Assembly: GCA_040235565.1 (NCBI GenBank)
Contig: JBECLA010000135.1
Coordinates: 50,778 to 114,777 of the forward strand
Length of the DNA: 64,000 nt
From: JAHEIJ01 sp040235565
GTDB lineage: Bacteria; Pseudomonadota; Gammaproteobacteria; UBA6429; Thiohalophilaceae
Reading direction: 5' to 3'
Shown: in pieces, positions 35,217 through 43,856 of the stretch
Position numbering within the stretch: position 1 is the stretch's first letter
How the letters are laid out: every line of letters starts with the position of its first letter
Position numbers and translations under genes: made by a program
Notes under the pieces: generated by a model
The model's input: the letters and a program-made list of their open reading frames with translations, nothing else
Databases searched by the model: none
Told to the model about the DNA's origin: nothing

Positions 35217-35747
35217 TTATTGTGTCGTCATTAACTGGCGCAGGAAGGAAAGATAGGGCGGGGTATCCCACTCTCGTCCGCCCAGTGCCTGGAAGCGAAC
35301 CTGTCCCCTGGGATCGACCAGATAGGTGGCGGGGAGTCCGCGAGGCTGCCACTTTTCCGTCACCTGGCCGTCGTAATCCATGAGTGGTCGCAGTTCCGGC
35401 GCGTGGACACTCAGGAAACTGAAGACGGTATCTTCATTCTCTGCCGTGTTGATCAGGGCAATCTTTAATCCCTCAGGCTGCAGTATCCTGGCCATCTTCT
35501 GGATGGCAGGCATTTCTCTGATACAGGGGCCGCACCAGCTTGCCCAGAAATGCACAAACACCCAGGCGCCTTTCTGGTCATCCAGCCGGAATAACTCACC
35601 CTCAATATCCTCAAGTACTGTGGTCGGGGCAGGATAAGCGGGCAAGGCTAACAGGCCTTTGGGCCACGCCGTCTGTCCGAGACCCATAGCCGGACCGGTG
35701 AGAGGCAGACAAAATAAAACCAGCAGTAACTGTCGGGCTCGTCTCAT
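35217..35747 (-). CDS. TlpA-type periplasmic thioredoxin
   Basis: The 176-residue protein has a signal peptide (cleavage near PAMG), and a thioredoxin domain with FVHFWASWCGPCIREMPAIQKM; the redox motif is WCGPC. The ResA/TlpA family reduces or oxidises periplasmic proteins, often for cytochrome c maturation. ATG 35747 overlaps the stop of the upstream gene (ATGA), supporting coupled translation; an ATG at 35762 would add five residues. It is one of three TlpA-type proteins in this window. Confidence 0.85.
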   Translation of the reverse strand: MRRARQLLLVLFCLPLTGPAMGLGQTAWPKGLLALPAYPAPTTVLEDIEGELFRLDDQKGAWVFVHFWASWCGPCIREMPAIQKMARILQPEGLKIALINTAENEDTVFSFLSVHAPELRPLMDYDGQVTEKWQPRGLPATYLVDPRGQVRFQALGGREWDTPPYLSFLRQLMTTQ

Positions 35748-36301
35748 GAATCTTTTGCGCATCGGAGTGGGCTAAACTTGATAGTAATCGGTGTGCCGGT
35801 TTTATCCGCCAGTGTCGGGAAGGTTGCCTGTATCTGTATGGGCCGGTCATCACGTGGCAATATGATATTACCTCCTTCGCGTTCATCCGGTTGAAAATCC
35901 AGTGCTTCCGGAAGCAGAGTCCAGCGGAAGGTGGCCTGGTGCGCAAGGGGGATTTGCATTTCGTCCCATACTGTTTCCCAGTACTGCCGATGATGTCTTT
36001 CAATGACCCCGGTTGTGTTACTGAACTGCCACTGTGACAAGTCCAGCCAGATAACATGTGAGCTTTTGTTATGAATCCAGGTGGTAATAAAGCATTGCTG
36101 CTTCAACTTATCGATCATCGGTTTATTAAATCCGCGCGCTTCATAGAATGCGGCGATTTGTTCAGGTGTGCGTGACTTGAAACCAATCGCCAGTTGCGAG
36201 GACTCATAAGAAGGTGCCTCAGCTGCAAAAAGCGGGGAAACACTAGAAGTGAATAACAGCAGAGATAACAAAAAATGGGCGGGAAGGCGCAGATACATCA
36301 T
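35744..36301 (-). CDS. Secreted protein of unknown function, coupled to a thioredoxin
   Basis: The 185-residue product has a signal peptide (cleavage near LFAAEA) and no recognised domain. It contains only two Cys after the signal (CFITTW and LRCAKDS), possibly forming a disulfide that the downstream thioredoxin could act on. Its TGA overlaps the next gene's ATG, so both should be made together. Start ATG 36301. Function unknown. Confidence 0.65.
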   Translation of the reverse strand: MMYLRLPAHFLLSLLLFTSSVSPLFAAEAPSYESSQLAIGFKSRTPEQIAAFYEARGFNKPMIDKLKQQCFITTWIHNKSSHVIWLDLSQWQFSNTTGVIERHHRQYWETVWDEMQIPLAHQATFRWTLLPEALDFQPDEREGGNIILPRDDRPIQIQATFPTLADKTGTPITIKFSPLRCAKDS

Positions 36302-36486
36302 GGTTTTTTTTGAGTCGGTTTATCGCGTCAGTATAGCAGTAACACCCGGTTGATTTCCTGGTTTTCTGTTGCATGCGGACTTGCTAATGTATAAAAAACC
36401 GAGCGCTAAACCAACCACAAGCCACAGGCGAGTTGAGGCTGAACCAGTGGAGTAAATCCACATGACATGGATGAGGGCAGGATGTG

Positions 36487-37350
36487 ATGAGGAAACAGGC
36501 AATTGAAAAAACAAGCTTGCCCTTTGCATTGCGTGCTATGAAAGCTGGTCTGCACGGTGTGGGTGTTATTTCGCCCCGACTGGCTGGCCGTTGGGTTTAC
36601 CGTCTCTGGTTTTCAACTCGCCGTTTTACCGAGCCAAAACGTGAAACACGCTGGCGCGAACTGGCACAACAATTTCATTTGCCACATAAATATGGTCCCC
36701 TGGCCATGTATAGCTGGGGCCAGGGATCGCCAGTGTTGTTAGTGCATGGCTGGAACGGTCGGGGCACACAGATGGGCGCTATTGCCCTGGCCCTGGCCAG
36801 GGCCGGGTATCGTGCCATCGCCTTCGACGCCCCTGGGCATGGTCGCACCCCGGGTAATTGTAGCACCATCTTTCGTATCGCCGATGCGGTCAATGTCATC
36901 GCTGAAGAATTTGGGCCGTTGCATGGTATTGTGTCGCATTCGTTTGGCGCCATGGTGGTTGCCCGTGCTTTACGTGCGCAGTTGACGGCCGGCAGGATTG
37001 TTTGCATTAATCCGGCCGCCCAGCTCGAATTTTTAATCGACAACTTTTGCCGTACGTTGGGAGTTGACCCGCGCACACGAAGGGTTTTTCAACAAAAACT
37101 GGAAAATCGTTACGGTACCGATATCGGCAAACAGGTCTCAGCCGAAGAAAATATTGCGGATAGCGATATACCCGCGCTGATTATACATGACAGCGACGAC
37201 AGCGAGGTGCCCTGGCAACAGGGCCAACGACTTGCGGATGCCTGGCCCAATGCCAGGTTTATACAGACCCGGGGACTGGGACACACCCGGATTTTACGTG
37301 ATAAACAGACAATCCAGACCACGATCGATTTTATTAGTAGCGGCAAATAA
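36487..37350 (+). CDS. Alpha/beta hydrolase
   Basis: The 287-residue protein is a soluble alpha/beta hydrolase. It has the oxyanion motif HGWNGRG, the nucleophile elbow SHSFGA (GxSxG-type with Ser replacing the first Gly), an acid in IIHDSDDSEVPW and a catalytic His in GLGHTRILRD. The first 60 residues are basic and may associate with a membrane. ATG 36487 is chosen since the in-frame GTG at 36484 adds one residue only. The substrate is unknown. Confidence 0.85.
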   Translation: MRKQAIEKTSLPFALRAMKAGLHGVGVISPRLAGRWVYRLWFSTRRFTEPKRETRWRELAQQFHLPHKYGPLAMYSWGQGSPVLLVHGWNGRGTQMGAIALALARAGYRAIAFDAPGHGRTPGNCSTIFRIADAVNVIAEEFGPLHGIVSHSFGAMVVARALRAQLTAGRIVCINPAAQLEFLIDNFCRTLGVDPRTRRVFQQKLENRYGTDIGKQVSAEENIADSDIPALIIHDSDDSEVPWQQGQRLADAWPNARFIQTRGLGHTRILRDKQTIQTTIDFISSGK

Positions 37351-37373
37351 GTATGAATACCAATACACTGACA

Positions 37374-37409
37374 ACTATCGTCAGCATTAAATTACTGCAT
37401 GACGATAGT
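37374..37409. promoter_or_regulatory. 10-bp inverted repeat upstream of modABC, possible operator
   Basis: ACTATCGTCA (37374-37383) is perfectly matched by TGACGATAGT (37400-37409) with a 16-base spacer. TCAGCATT also appears twice, at 37381 and 37412. The repeat lies 49 bases before the modA start and is the best candidate for an operator. It does not match the E. coli ModE consensus as I know it. A leftover terminator from the hydrolase gene is an alternative, but no T run follows. Confidence 0.5.
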
Positions 37410-37457
37410 AATCAGCATTGAATAAAAATGATACAGGTTGAACGGCGATAGCGACAC

Positions 37458-38207
37458 ATGAAATTTATCTGGTCTGGACAATTATTGTGCGCCGTACTGC
37501 TGTGGGTACCAGTGTGTGCTAAGGCCGAGATTATTCATCTTGCAGTTGCTTCCAATTTTCGGGAACCTGCCAGAGAGATCGCGGCCCGTTATGAACAACA
37601 CAGTGGCCATCAGGTGGTTCTGAGTTTTGGGTCGACGGGCAAGCACTATGCCCAGATTAAAAATGGCGCTCCGTTTGACGTTTTTTTCGCCGCTGATGCC
37701 AGGCGACCGCAATTACTCGAAGAAGCAGGTGTGGCTATAGCCGGTAGCCGCTTCACCTATGCCCGGGGACGTCTGGTGTTGTGGAGTCCCCGTAATGATT
37801 TTGTTGACCCACAAGGGAAGGTGTTGCAGGCGGGACAATTCAGTCGAATCGCGATTGCCAACCCCGAACTCGCTCCGTATGGCCGAGCCGCCAAAGAGGT
37901 GTTGCAGGCCAAGGGTCTATGGCAGGCATTGTCGACACGTTTGGTCCGCGGTGAAAATATCGGGCAAACCTATCAGTTTGTCAAAAGCGGTAATGCGCAA
38001 CTGGGTTTTGTTGCCTACTCACAGGTAATCCAGCCTAACCAGACTATCACAGGTTCCTATTGGCTTGTACCACAGCAAATGTATCGTCCCGTCAAGCAGC
38101 AGGCTGTGTTGTTAAAGAATACTCGTGCGATTCAGAAATTTATAAACTTTGTGAAAGGACCTGAAGCCAAAGCTATTATTCAGGCCTACGGTTATGATAC
38201 AAAATGA
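37458..38207 (+). CDS. modA: Molybdate ABC transporter substrate-binding protein
   Basis: The 249-residue periplasmic protein binds molybdate (and tungstate) for the ModBC importer. It has a signal peptide (cleavage near AKAE), the family opening LAVASNFREPAREIAARYEQ and GSTGKHYAQIKNGAPFDVFFAADA, and the later GYDTK end. ATG 37458 fits. It is the first gene of a modABC operon; modB begins 39 bases after its stop. Confidence 0.93.
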   Translation: MKFIWSGQLLCAVLLWVPVCAKAEIIHLAVASNFREPAREIAARYEQHSGHQVVLSFGSTGKHYAQIKNGAPFDVFFAADARRPQLLEEAGVAIAGSRFTYARGRLVLWSPRNDFVDPQGKVLQAGQFSRIAIANPELAPYGRAAKEVLQAKGLWQALSTRLVRGENIGQTYQFVKSGNAQLGFVAYSQVIQPNQTITGSYWLVPQQMYRPVKQQAVLLKNTRAIQKFINFVKGPEAKAIIQAYGYDTK

Positions 38208-38246
38208 TGCAATCCGAGATGTTCATACCAATCGTCGAGTAACGCG

Positions 38247-38927
38247 GTGTTAACACAGCAAGACCTGACAGCTTTGTGGATTACCCTCCAGCTTGCTGGT
38301 ATGACCACGATCATCTTGTTGATCCTGGGTACCCCACTGGCGTGGTGGTTGGCCCGCAGCCAATTTCGATTGAAGGTATTGGTGGAAGCGGTGGTTGCTT
38401 TACCCCTGGTGTTGCCTCCTACCGTGCTTGGATTTTATCTGCTTATTGCATTGGGACCACATGGACCGATCGGCAAGTTGATGCAAAGCCTGGGTGGTTC
38501 ACCATTGGCATTCAGCTTTAGCGGTCTGGTCATCGGATCAGTATTTTATTCCTTACCGTTTGTGGTGCAGCCTTTGCAGGCTGCCTTCGGTGCCATTGGC
38601 AATCGACCCCTGGAAGTCGCCGCAACGCTTCGCGCCTCACCGCTGGATCGATTTGTTACAGTCGCGATGCCACTGGCAAGACCGGGTTTCCTGACGGCGG
38701 CAGTGCTGGGCTTTGCGCATACCGTGGGCGAATTCGGCGTGGTATTGATGATCGGCGGTAACATTCCGGGAGAAACCCAGGTATTGTCCATTGCCATCTA
38801 CGATCATGTTGAAGGCCTGGAATATGGCCATGCTCACTGGTTATCGGCCGGTTTGTTACTGTTGTCCTTTCTGTTATTGCTCACTGTTTATGCGGTGAAT
38901 CGCCGCTTCTGGATAGCCCAGTCATGA
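38247..38927 (+). CDS. modB: Molybdate ABC transporter permease
   Basis: The 226-residue inner-membrane permease has five or so helices and the EAA-type loop (EVAATLRASPLDRFVTVAMP) that contacts the ATPase. The PLVLPPTVLGFYLL stretch is typical of ModB. It starts with GTG 38247; no better ATG is found. Its TGA overlaps the ATG of modC (38924). Confidence 0.92.
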   Translation: MLTQQDLTALWITLQLAGMTTIILLILGTPLAWWLARSQFRLKVLVEAVVALPLVLPPTVLGFYLLIALGPHGPIGKLMQSLGGSPLAFSFSGLVIGSVFYSLPFVVQPLQAAFGAIGNRPLEVAATLRASPLDRFVTVAMPLARPGFLTAAVLGFAHTVGEFGVVLMIGGNIPGETQVLSIAIYDHVEGLEYGHAHWLSAGLLLLSFLLLLTVYAVNRRFWIAQS

Positions 38928-39991
38928 ATATCGAGGCGCGCTTTCATCTGCAACGGGATGGCTTTGTACTCGACACCGAGTTCAGCGTACCGATGCAAGG
39001 CATCACGGCAATCTTCGGTCCTTCCGGCTGTGGCAAGACCACTCTGTTACGGGCGATTGCCGGCCTGGAACAGTGCGAGTCGGGTTATTTTTCCCTTGGC
39101 GGTGAGATTTGGCAGGATGCCCGATATTCTTTACCTGCGCATCGGCGTTCACTGGGTTATGTGTTTCAGGAAGCGAATCTGTTTCCCCACCTCAGCGTAC
39201 GCGGTAACCTGGACTACGGCTATCAACGTCTTCCCGTGGCAGCACGTCGACTGTCGTTTGAGCAGGTTGTCAAGCTGCTGGGGATAGAATCCTTGCTTGC
39301 ACGTCGTGCCCATCAGCTCTCCGGTGGTGAACGCCAGCGCGTGGCGATAGCCCGTTCCCTGTTGACCAGTCCGCGTTTGTTATTAATGGATGAGCCATTG
39401 GCAGCCCTGGACGTGAACAGCAAAACAGAAATCTATCCTTTCCTGGGGAGACTGCACGATGAATTAGAGATACCGATTCTTTATGTCAGTCACTCGCCTG
39501 ATGAAGTGGCGCGGCTGGCTGACCAAATGGTGTTAATGCGAGGGGGGCGTATCCAGGCAGTGGGATCCATTACCGAGATGTTAACCCGGAGTGATTTGCC
39601 GCTGGCACATGGCAGTGAAGCCGAGTCAATCATAGAGGCCACGGTGGTGGGACATGATGACGTCTATCACCTGACAAACCTGGAGTTTGCCGGAGGCCGA
39701 TTCACGGTACCGCGCAAGGAGCTCCCCCATGGACAGTCAGTACGCCTGCGTATCCTGGCACGTGATGTCAGTCTCACGCTGACAGAGCAAAGCGGGACCA
39801 GTATTCTCAATATTTTCCCTGCCGTTATCAATGAAATTCATGCAGAGAATCCGGCGCAAATGACCATCCGGCTCGATGCGGCCGGCGCACCGATTTTATC
39901 GCGTATTACCCGTAAGTCGGCACAGGCGCTTGATCTGGCCCCGGGCAAGCAGGTCTATGTACAGGTGAAAACGGTTGCCCTGTTGGCCTGA
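38924..39991 (+). CDS. modC: Molybdate ABC transporter ATP-binding protein
   Basis: The 355-residue ATPase has Walker A GPSGCGKTT (residues 32-40), signature LSGGERQRVAIARSL, Walker B LLLMDEP and an H-loop (YVSHSPDE). The C-terminal 65 residues are a TOBE/Mop-type molybdate-binding domain. It overlaps modB by 4 bases, so translation is coupled. Molybdenum enzymes for nitrate, formate or sulfite oxidation are a likely need, but none is seen here. Confidence 0.93.
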   Translation: MNIEARFHLQRDGFVLDTEFSVPMQGITAIFGPSGCGKTTLLRAIAGLEQCESGYFSLGGEIWQDARYSLPAHRRSLGYVFQEANLFPHLSVRGNLDYGYQRLPVAARRLSFEQVVKLLGIESLLARRAHQLSGGERQRVAIARSLLTSPRLLLMDEPLAALDVNSKTEIYPFLGRLHDELEIPILYVSHSPDEVARLADQMVLMRGGRIQAVGSITEMLTRSDLPLAHGSEAESIIEATVVGHDDVYHLTNLEFAGGRFTVPRKELPHGQSVRLRILARDVSLTLTEQSGTSILNIFPAVINEIHAENPAQMTIRLDAAGAPILSRITRKSAQALDLAPGKQVYVQVKTVALLA

Positions 39992-40107
39992 GCAAGAGGA
40001 TTTTGCCGGTTCGTCGTATGCTGCCTGTCTGTGTCTTGATAAGCGCACGCAATTCACATTGGGCAGTGAATCGTCAAATGAAATGAATCATGCGATATCA
40101 AACGGAT

Positions 40108-41016
40108 CTAAAATACCACTTCTTTTAATTTGATATCCGTACGACCGATAATGTCCGCCTTGCCGCTAATTTGTAACAGGACCCTGGTAGATGGTTCCAT
40201 ATAGAGGTGGATATCCCCTTTTAATCCCAGGAAGTCAAAATCATTTGCACCCGCGGGATCGAGTGGTGTCGCATTCATCGTGATATGCAGGGTTTTGTGT
40301 TCCCCCTGGACCGGCTGCTTCTGATCGTGTTGTACACGGTTATAATCCGTTTCAATTTCCTGATAATCGACAGCATGTAGTCTGAGCTGATAGATGCCGT
40401 GTTTGGTGAAAATATACTTCTCAAATATGTCGCCGGGTTTGTCAAGACTGGAGGCCGAAACCAGGTAATACAGGGCAGTTGGCTCAGAGACGATACTCCC
40501 GCCAGGCGGCATCTTGCTGAAGGTCTTGTTTCCTTCACCGACCTGGGTCCACTTGCCTGGTGGTAACTCTGTCTCATTCTGTTTTGGTTTGGTTTCGTGT
40601 GAATAGTAGCCGTTGTCAAGTATCCGGTAGGTTTTTACACGCTGCTTGCTGCCGGTGTCCGTCTGGGTACGTTGAAAAGCCTTACCGTCAGGATCAAACC
40701 AGAGGCTAATGAATGATTTCCGGCCCAGCAGCTTTGAATTCAAATCAATCCGATAGGAAGGATCCATGCGCGGCATGGTGCCCTGGCCTTTTGGGGGCGT
40801 GAGCAAGGCCGTACTGGTAGCAGCCTGGGAAATCGGTTTTAGTTGGACTTTGACGTTCATCGAGAAAAACACGACGTACGACTTGTAATTCAGGCTGTGC
40901 CATTTGACTCGCGATGGATCAAGCTTGCCATCCTCAGCCTGAACCAGGGCTGAATAGCCGCTAAGGCAAAAGGTGAGGAAAAACAGAAGAATTCTTACGG
41001 AAAAATGATCTGTCAC
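40108..41016 (-). CDS. Secreted protein of unknown function
   Basis: The 302-residue product has a signal peptide (cleavage near VQAED) and a soluble domain with many beta strands. Segments such as YKSYVVFFSMNVKVQLKP and RIDLNSKLLGRKSFISLWFD suggest a beta-rich lipocalin- or DUF3108-like fold, but no family was firmly recognised. It stands alone: modC ends 116 bases before its stop and the acyltransferase starts 187 bases after its start codon. Function unknown. Confidence 0.6.
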   Translation of the reverse strand: MTDHFSVRILLFFLTFCLSGYSALVQAEDGKLDPSRVKWHSLNYKSYVVFFSMNVKVQLKPISQAATSTALLTPPKGQGTMPRMDPSYRIDLNSKLLGRKSFISLWFDPDGKAFQRTQTDTGSKQRVKTYRILDNGYYSHETKPKQNETELPPGKWTQVGEGNKTFSKMPPGGSIVSEPTALYYLVSASSLDKPGDIFEKYIFTKHGIYQLRLHAVDYQEIETDYNRVQHDQKQPVQGEHKTLHITMNATPLDPAGANDFDFLGLKGDIHLYMEPSTRVLLQISGKADIIGRTDIKLKEVVF

Positions 41017-41202
41017 GATTAATCCAGTGTTTTATTTATTAGCTTGAGGAATCTAATAACATATAATTCAGACAGAATATCTGTTGATTGGTTCACAGCG
41101 CTGTTTCTCAATTATAGTCGCAACAGGTAATATAGGGTCAGATCCCGATAATGTCCGTTCCGGAAACCGCTGCGAAGCCAGACGCGTTATTGAAAGATAA
41201 AC

Positions 41203-42240
41203 ATGACAAATCCCGACAAACCCGGCCAGATTCGTTCTGAAACCATTACTTCCCCCGCCTTATATTTGAAGGAACTGGAAATCATTGAGGATGTCGGGAG
41301 TCGGGGTAGTCATTTGTTCAGCGGTACGCGGCTTAAATCAATCCTGATTCCGTTTCTTTTCTGGTTACTCAGACATACACCGTTATTTGTTGCCTTGCTA
41401 CCGGTTCGGTTGATCATCGGCTTGATGCGACTGCTCTACGGCTGGCGTCATAATCCCTTGCGCCAATCCTGTGAATACATTTGTGCCTTGGCCCAACAAG
41501 CCGGTTACAAGCACCAGCCAAGGCAGGTCTACCAGCAATATCTCAGTAATGCGCTTGGCGTTATTGAAAACTATTTTCAGCTTTATCGTCGCGGGGTGGA
41601 TGCGGTCATCGAACGGGTTGAGTTCGCCCCGGCGCAGACGGAATTATTGAACAGGCTGGCAGTTGAACATGGTGGGGTGATAGTGGCGGTCCCGCATAAT
41701 TTCGGGAGTGCGTTTTCCGCGCTCAAGATGCACCGTGAGTTCCCTCTGGTATTGATTGCCAGGAACCCTTCGACAATTGCCCGCACCAGGGCAGCGTTGG
41801 GGATGTTTGAGCGCATGCAGGTGTCTATCCTCATGGTGCGTGGCGGGAACCCGTTCGAACTATCACGGACCCTGTTCTCGATTCTGAAGTCCGGCAAGGT
41901 GCTGGCCGCAACGCTGGACAATGTGGATCGTTCTGACCATGGCGTGGTGGCAAACTTTTTTGGCCAGCAGGTCGGATTCCCGTCCTGGGCAGCGAAAATT
42001 GCGGCCCGGATCGGGGTACCGGTCGTGCCCTCGTATTTTCACTCCCGGGGTAATCACATCACCGGCGTGCTTGGTGAACCCCTGATAAGTAAAGAGCTTG
42101 AAACCCTGGCGCAGCATTATGTCAGTTTCTTTGAGGAAAAGATGCTGGTCGATCCGGCGAGTTGGGCGTATCTGGGTGATAAGCGTTGGCGACGGGTTTT
42201 AAGCGCGGCCTATGAAACCGTGCTGCCTGATAGCAATTGA
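41203..42240 (+). CDS. LpxL/HtrB-like lysophospholipid acyltransferase family protein
   Basis: The 345-residue protein has an N-terminal membrane-associated region (about residues 47-80) and an acyltransferase domain: IVAVPHNFGSAFSAL at the usual catalytic His, LVLIARNP, LDNVDRSDHGVVANFFGQ, GFPSWAAKIAARIGVPVVP and YLGDKRWRR. In LpxL-type enzymes the histidine is followed after four residues by Asp or Glu; here that position is Ala (HNFGSA), so the standard catalytic dyad is missing. It may act on another substrate or be inactive. Start ATG 41203. Confidence 0.75.
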   Translation: MTNPDKPGQIRSETITSPALYLKELEIIEDVGSRGSHLFSGTRLKSILIPFLFWLLRHTPLFVALLPVRLIIGLMRLLYGWRHNPLRQSCEYICALAQQAGYKHQPRQVYQQYLSNALGVIENYFQLYRRGVDAVIERVEFAPAQTELLNRLAVEHGGVIVAVPHNFGSAFSALKMHREFPLVLIARNPSTIARTRAALGMFERMQVSILMVRGGNPFELSRTLFSILKSGKVLAATLDNVDRSDHGVVANFFGQQVGFPSWAAKIAARIGVPVVPSYFHSRGNHITGVLGEPLISKELETLAQHYVSFFEEKMLVDPASWAYLGDKRWRRVLSAAYETVLPDSN

Positions 42241-42311
42241 GGTGATTACAGGAATAACAACCTGCTGTCTATCGTAGTAGACACGCAATTCATTCAATAA
42301 AGGTGGTTGAT

Positions 42312-42518
42312 ATGCGGTTTATCAGTTTATTACTGGCGCTGGTGATTCTGGGTTATACCATCAAATTCTATCTGGACTCATCCGGCGTCACCACGACGGA
42401 AGAAGCAACGGCCACAACCCGTCCCCGACAAACGATCGAACGGGCGGAACAGGGCGTGGATCAAATCAATCGGGCATTGCAGGAGCAGCAACAGCGTCTG
42501 AATGACAATCAGCGTTGA
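42312..42518 (+). CDS. Small single-pass membrane protein
   Basis: The 68-residue product has one transmembrane helix (about residues 3-20, RFISLLLALVILGYTIKFYL), a Thr/Ala-rich linker and a charged coiled-coil-like end rich in Gln and Glu. AGGTGG five bases ahead of ATG 42312 gives a good ribosome site. It begins 71 bases after the acyltransferase stop on the same strand and may be co-transcribed. Function unknown. Confidence 0.6.
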   Translation: MRFISLLLALVILGYTIKFYLDSSGVTTTEEATATTRPRQTIERAEQGVDQINRALQEQQQRLNDNQR

Positions 42519-42524
42519 TGTTAT

Positions 42525-43856
42525 TCAGGACGGTGGCAGCAACTGGTTGATCTGCTCTATAACTTCAGGCGCATCCCAGTGTATCGCGGCATTGACACCG
42601 TAATGGATGTTGCCGTCCGGTCCGATGACAAAGGTTGACGGAAAGGCGACCACGTTCCATTGCCCCGCCAGCATACCGGTCGGATCAACCAGCACCGGAA
42701 AATCAACCGCAACCTTGCGCATAAAATTGCGGATATGTTGGGGTGTTTCCGCATAGTTTATCGAAATCAGTTCGAATGCCTTGCCCTGCATGGCCTGTTT
42801 AAGGCGATTCAGAGAAGGAATTTCCTCTACACAGGGCGAGCACCAACTGGCCCAGAAATTAATTACCGTCACCTGATCTTTAAAATCCCTGACCTCTAAA
42901 TGGTTTCCTTTAGCGTCCATGAGTGAAAACGGCTGTGGCTGGACCTGTCCCCGATAGGCTGTCAGGCGGGAATCCAGACCGCTGTTGGTTACAACAGATG
43001 TCCGGGTATCGACAGGCAGAGCCCGGGCAGGAATTGTATGGCGAGCCAGGCGGGAAGCGGCACGCTGAAGTTTTTGCGGTAAGGTGTCGAGCACCGCGAG
43101 GGTTTCCGGTGCCGTATCCTCGTCGTAAAACATGGACGTTACCCCGGGCAGTAGCTCGGTGTAGACCGGGGCATGGAGTTGCAGTACCTCCAGGACGGCA
43201 GGCAAGTGCCAGCGATTGCCGTTTTTGGCCTCCTGATAGAGATAGATGGGCACATTGGTTGCCGACAGTTCGGGAATGAATGACGGTGGGCTGCCAAGTG
43301 CAGGCACATGGGTAAAAAAATTGGGTGAAAAGAATACCGCACCGAGCAGATTGGCATTCGCAGGGTGTTGTGCCTGCCAGGCGCGGATCCCTCGCAAGGC
43401 GGGAATGGCGCCATAGCTGTTGCTGAGGATCAATGCCGGCGAGGTGTGACCGGTCTTCAGCCACGCCTTGATCAATTCGGCCACCAGCGGCGCGGGAATA
43501 CTGCGCAGTGACTGGGTGCTATGGGGCAGGAACAGCGATTCCGCCAGATCTACCAGCCAGACTTGCATGTTGTGCCGGGCCAACGCCGCGGCAACCTGGC
43601 GTTGGCGTGGCTTGATGCCCGGGGTTGAGACAATCCATAAGATACGCAGTTGATTGCCACCCTCGAAGACTTCCAGAGTAATGTCTTCTCCGGTAGGCAA
43701 AGCCAGGATTTTGCTAACATCCGCCGTCGGATCTGCGTGGCACAGCATACTTGGCAGGAACAATAAACCTGTGATCCAGAAAACGCGCCAGGCTCGCTTC
43801 AATCCTGCTGGCAGGCGAGCATAGCGTCTGGTGGTAAACAACATAGCGAAACTCAT
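42525..43856 (-). CDS. Secreted fusion of an alpha/beta-hydrolase-like domain and a TlpA-type thioredoxin
   Basis: The 443-residue protein has a basic N-terminus and a signal anchor (FWITGLLFLPSMLCHA). Residues about 45-300 resemble a DUF3530-like alpha/beta hydrolase: LWIVSTPGIKP, VWLVDLAES and a nucleophile-like SNSYGA. Residues about 305-440 are a thioredoxin domain with INFWASWCSPC as the redox motif. Fusion of these two is unusual. ATG 43856 is chosen because it overlaps the upstream TGA (ATGA); a longer frame reaches 43889. The usual catalytic Asp and His of the hydrolase half were not identified, so activity is uncertain. Confidence 0.72.
   Translation of the reverse strand: MSFAMLFTTRRYARLPAGLKRAWRVFWITGLLFLPSMLCHADPTADVSKILALPTGEDITLEVFEGGNQLRILWIVSTPGIKPRQRQVAAALARHNMQVWLVDLAESLFLPHSTQSLRSIPAPLVAELIKAWLKTGHTSPALILSNSYGAIPALRGIRAWQAQHPANANLLGAVFFSPNFFTHVPALGSPPSFIPELSATNVPIYLYQEAKNGNRWHLPAVLEVLQLHAPVYTELLPGVTSMFYDEDTAPETLAVLDTLPQKLQRAASRLARHTIPARALPVDTRTSVVTNSGLDSRLTAYRGQVQPQPFSLMDAKGNHLEVRDFKDQVTVINFWASWCSPCVEEIPSLNRLKQAMQGKAFELISINYAETPQHIRNFMRKVAVDFPVLVDPTGMLAGQWNVVAFPSTFVIGPDGNIHYGVNAAIHWDAPEVIEQINQLLPPS

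Noticed and set aside
37374..37409. Classical ModE site or molybdenum-cofactor riboswitch
   Set aside because: The inverted repeat does not resemble the ModE consensus as I know it, and the 107-base gap is too short and simple for the riboswitch fold.
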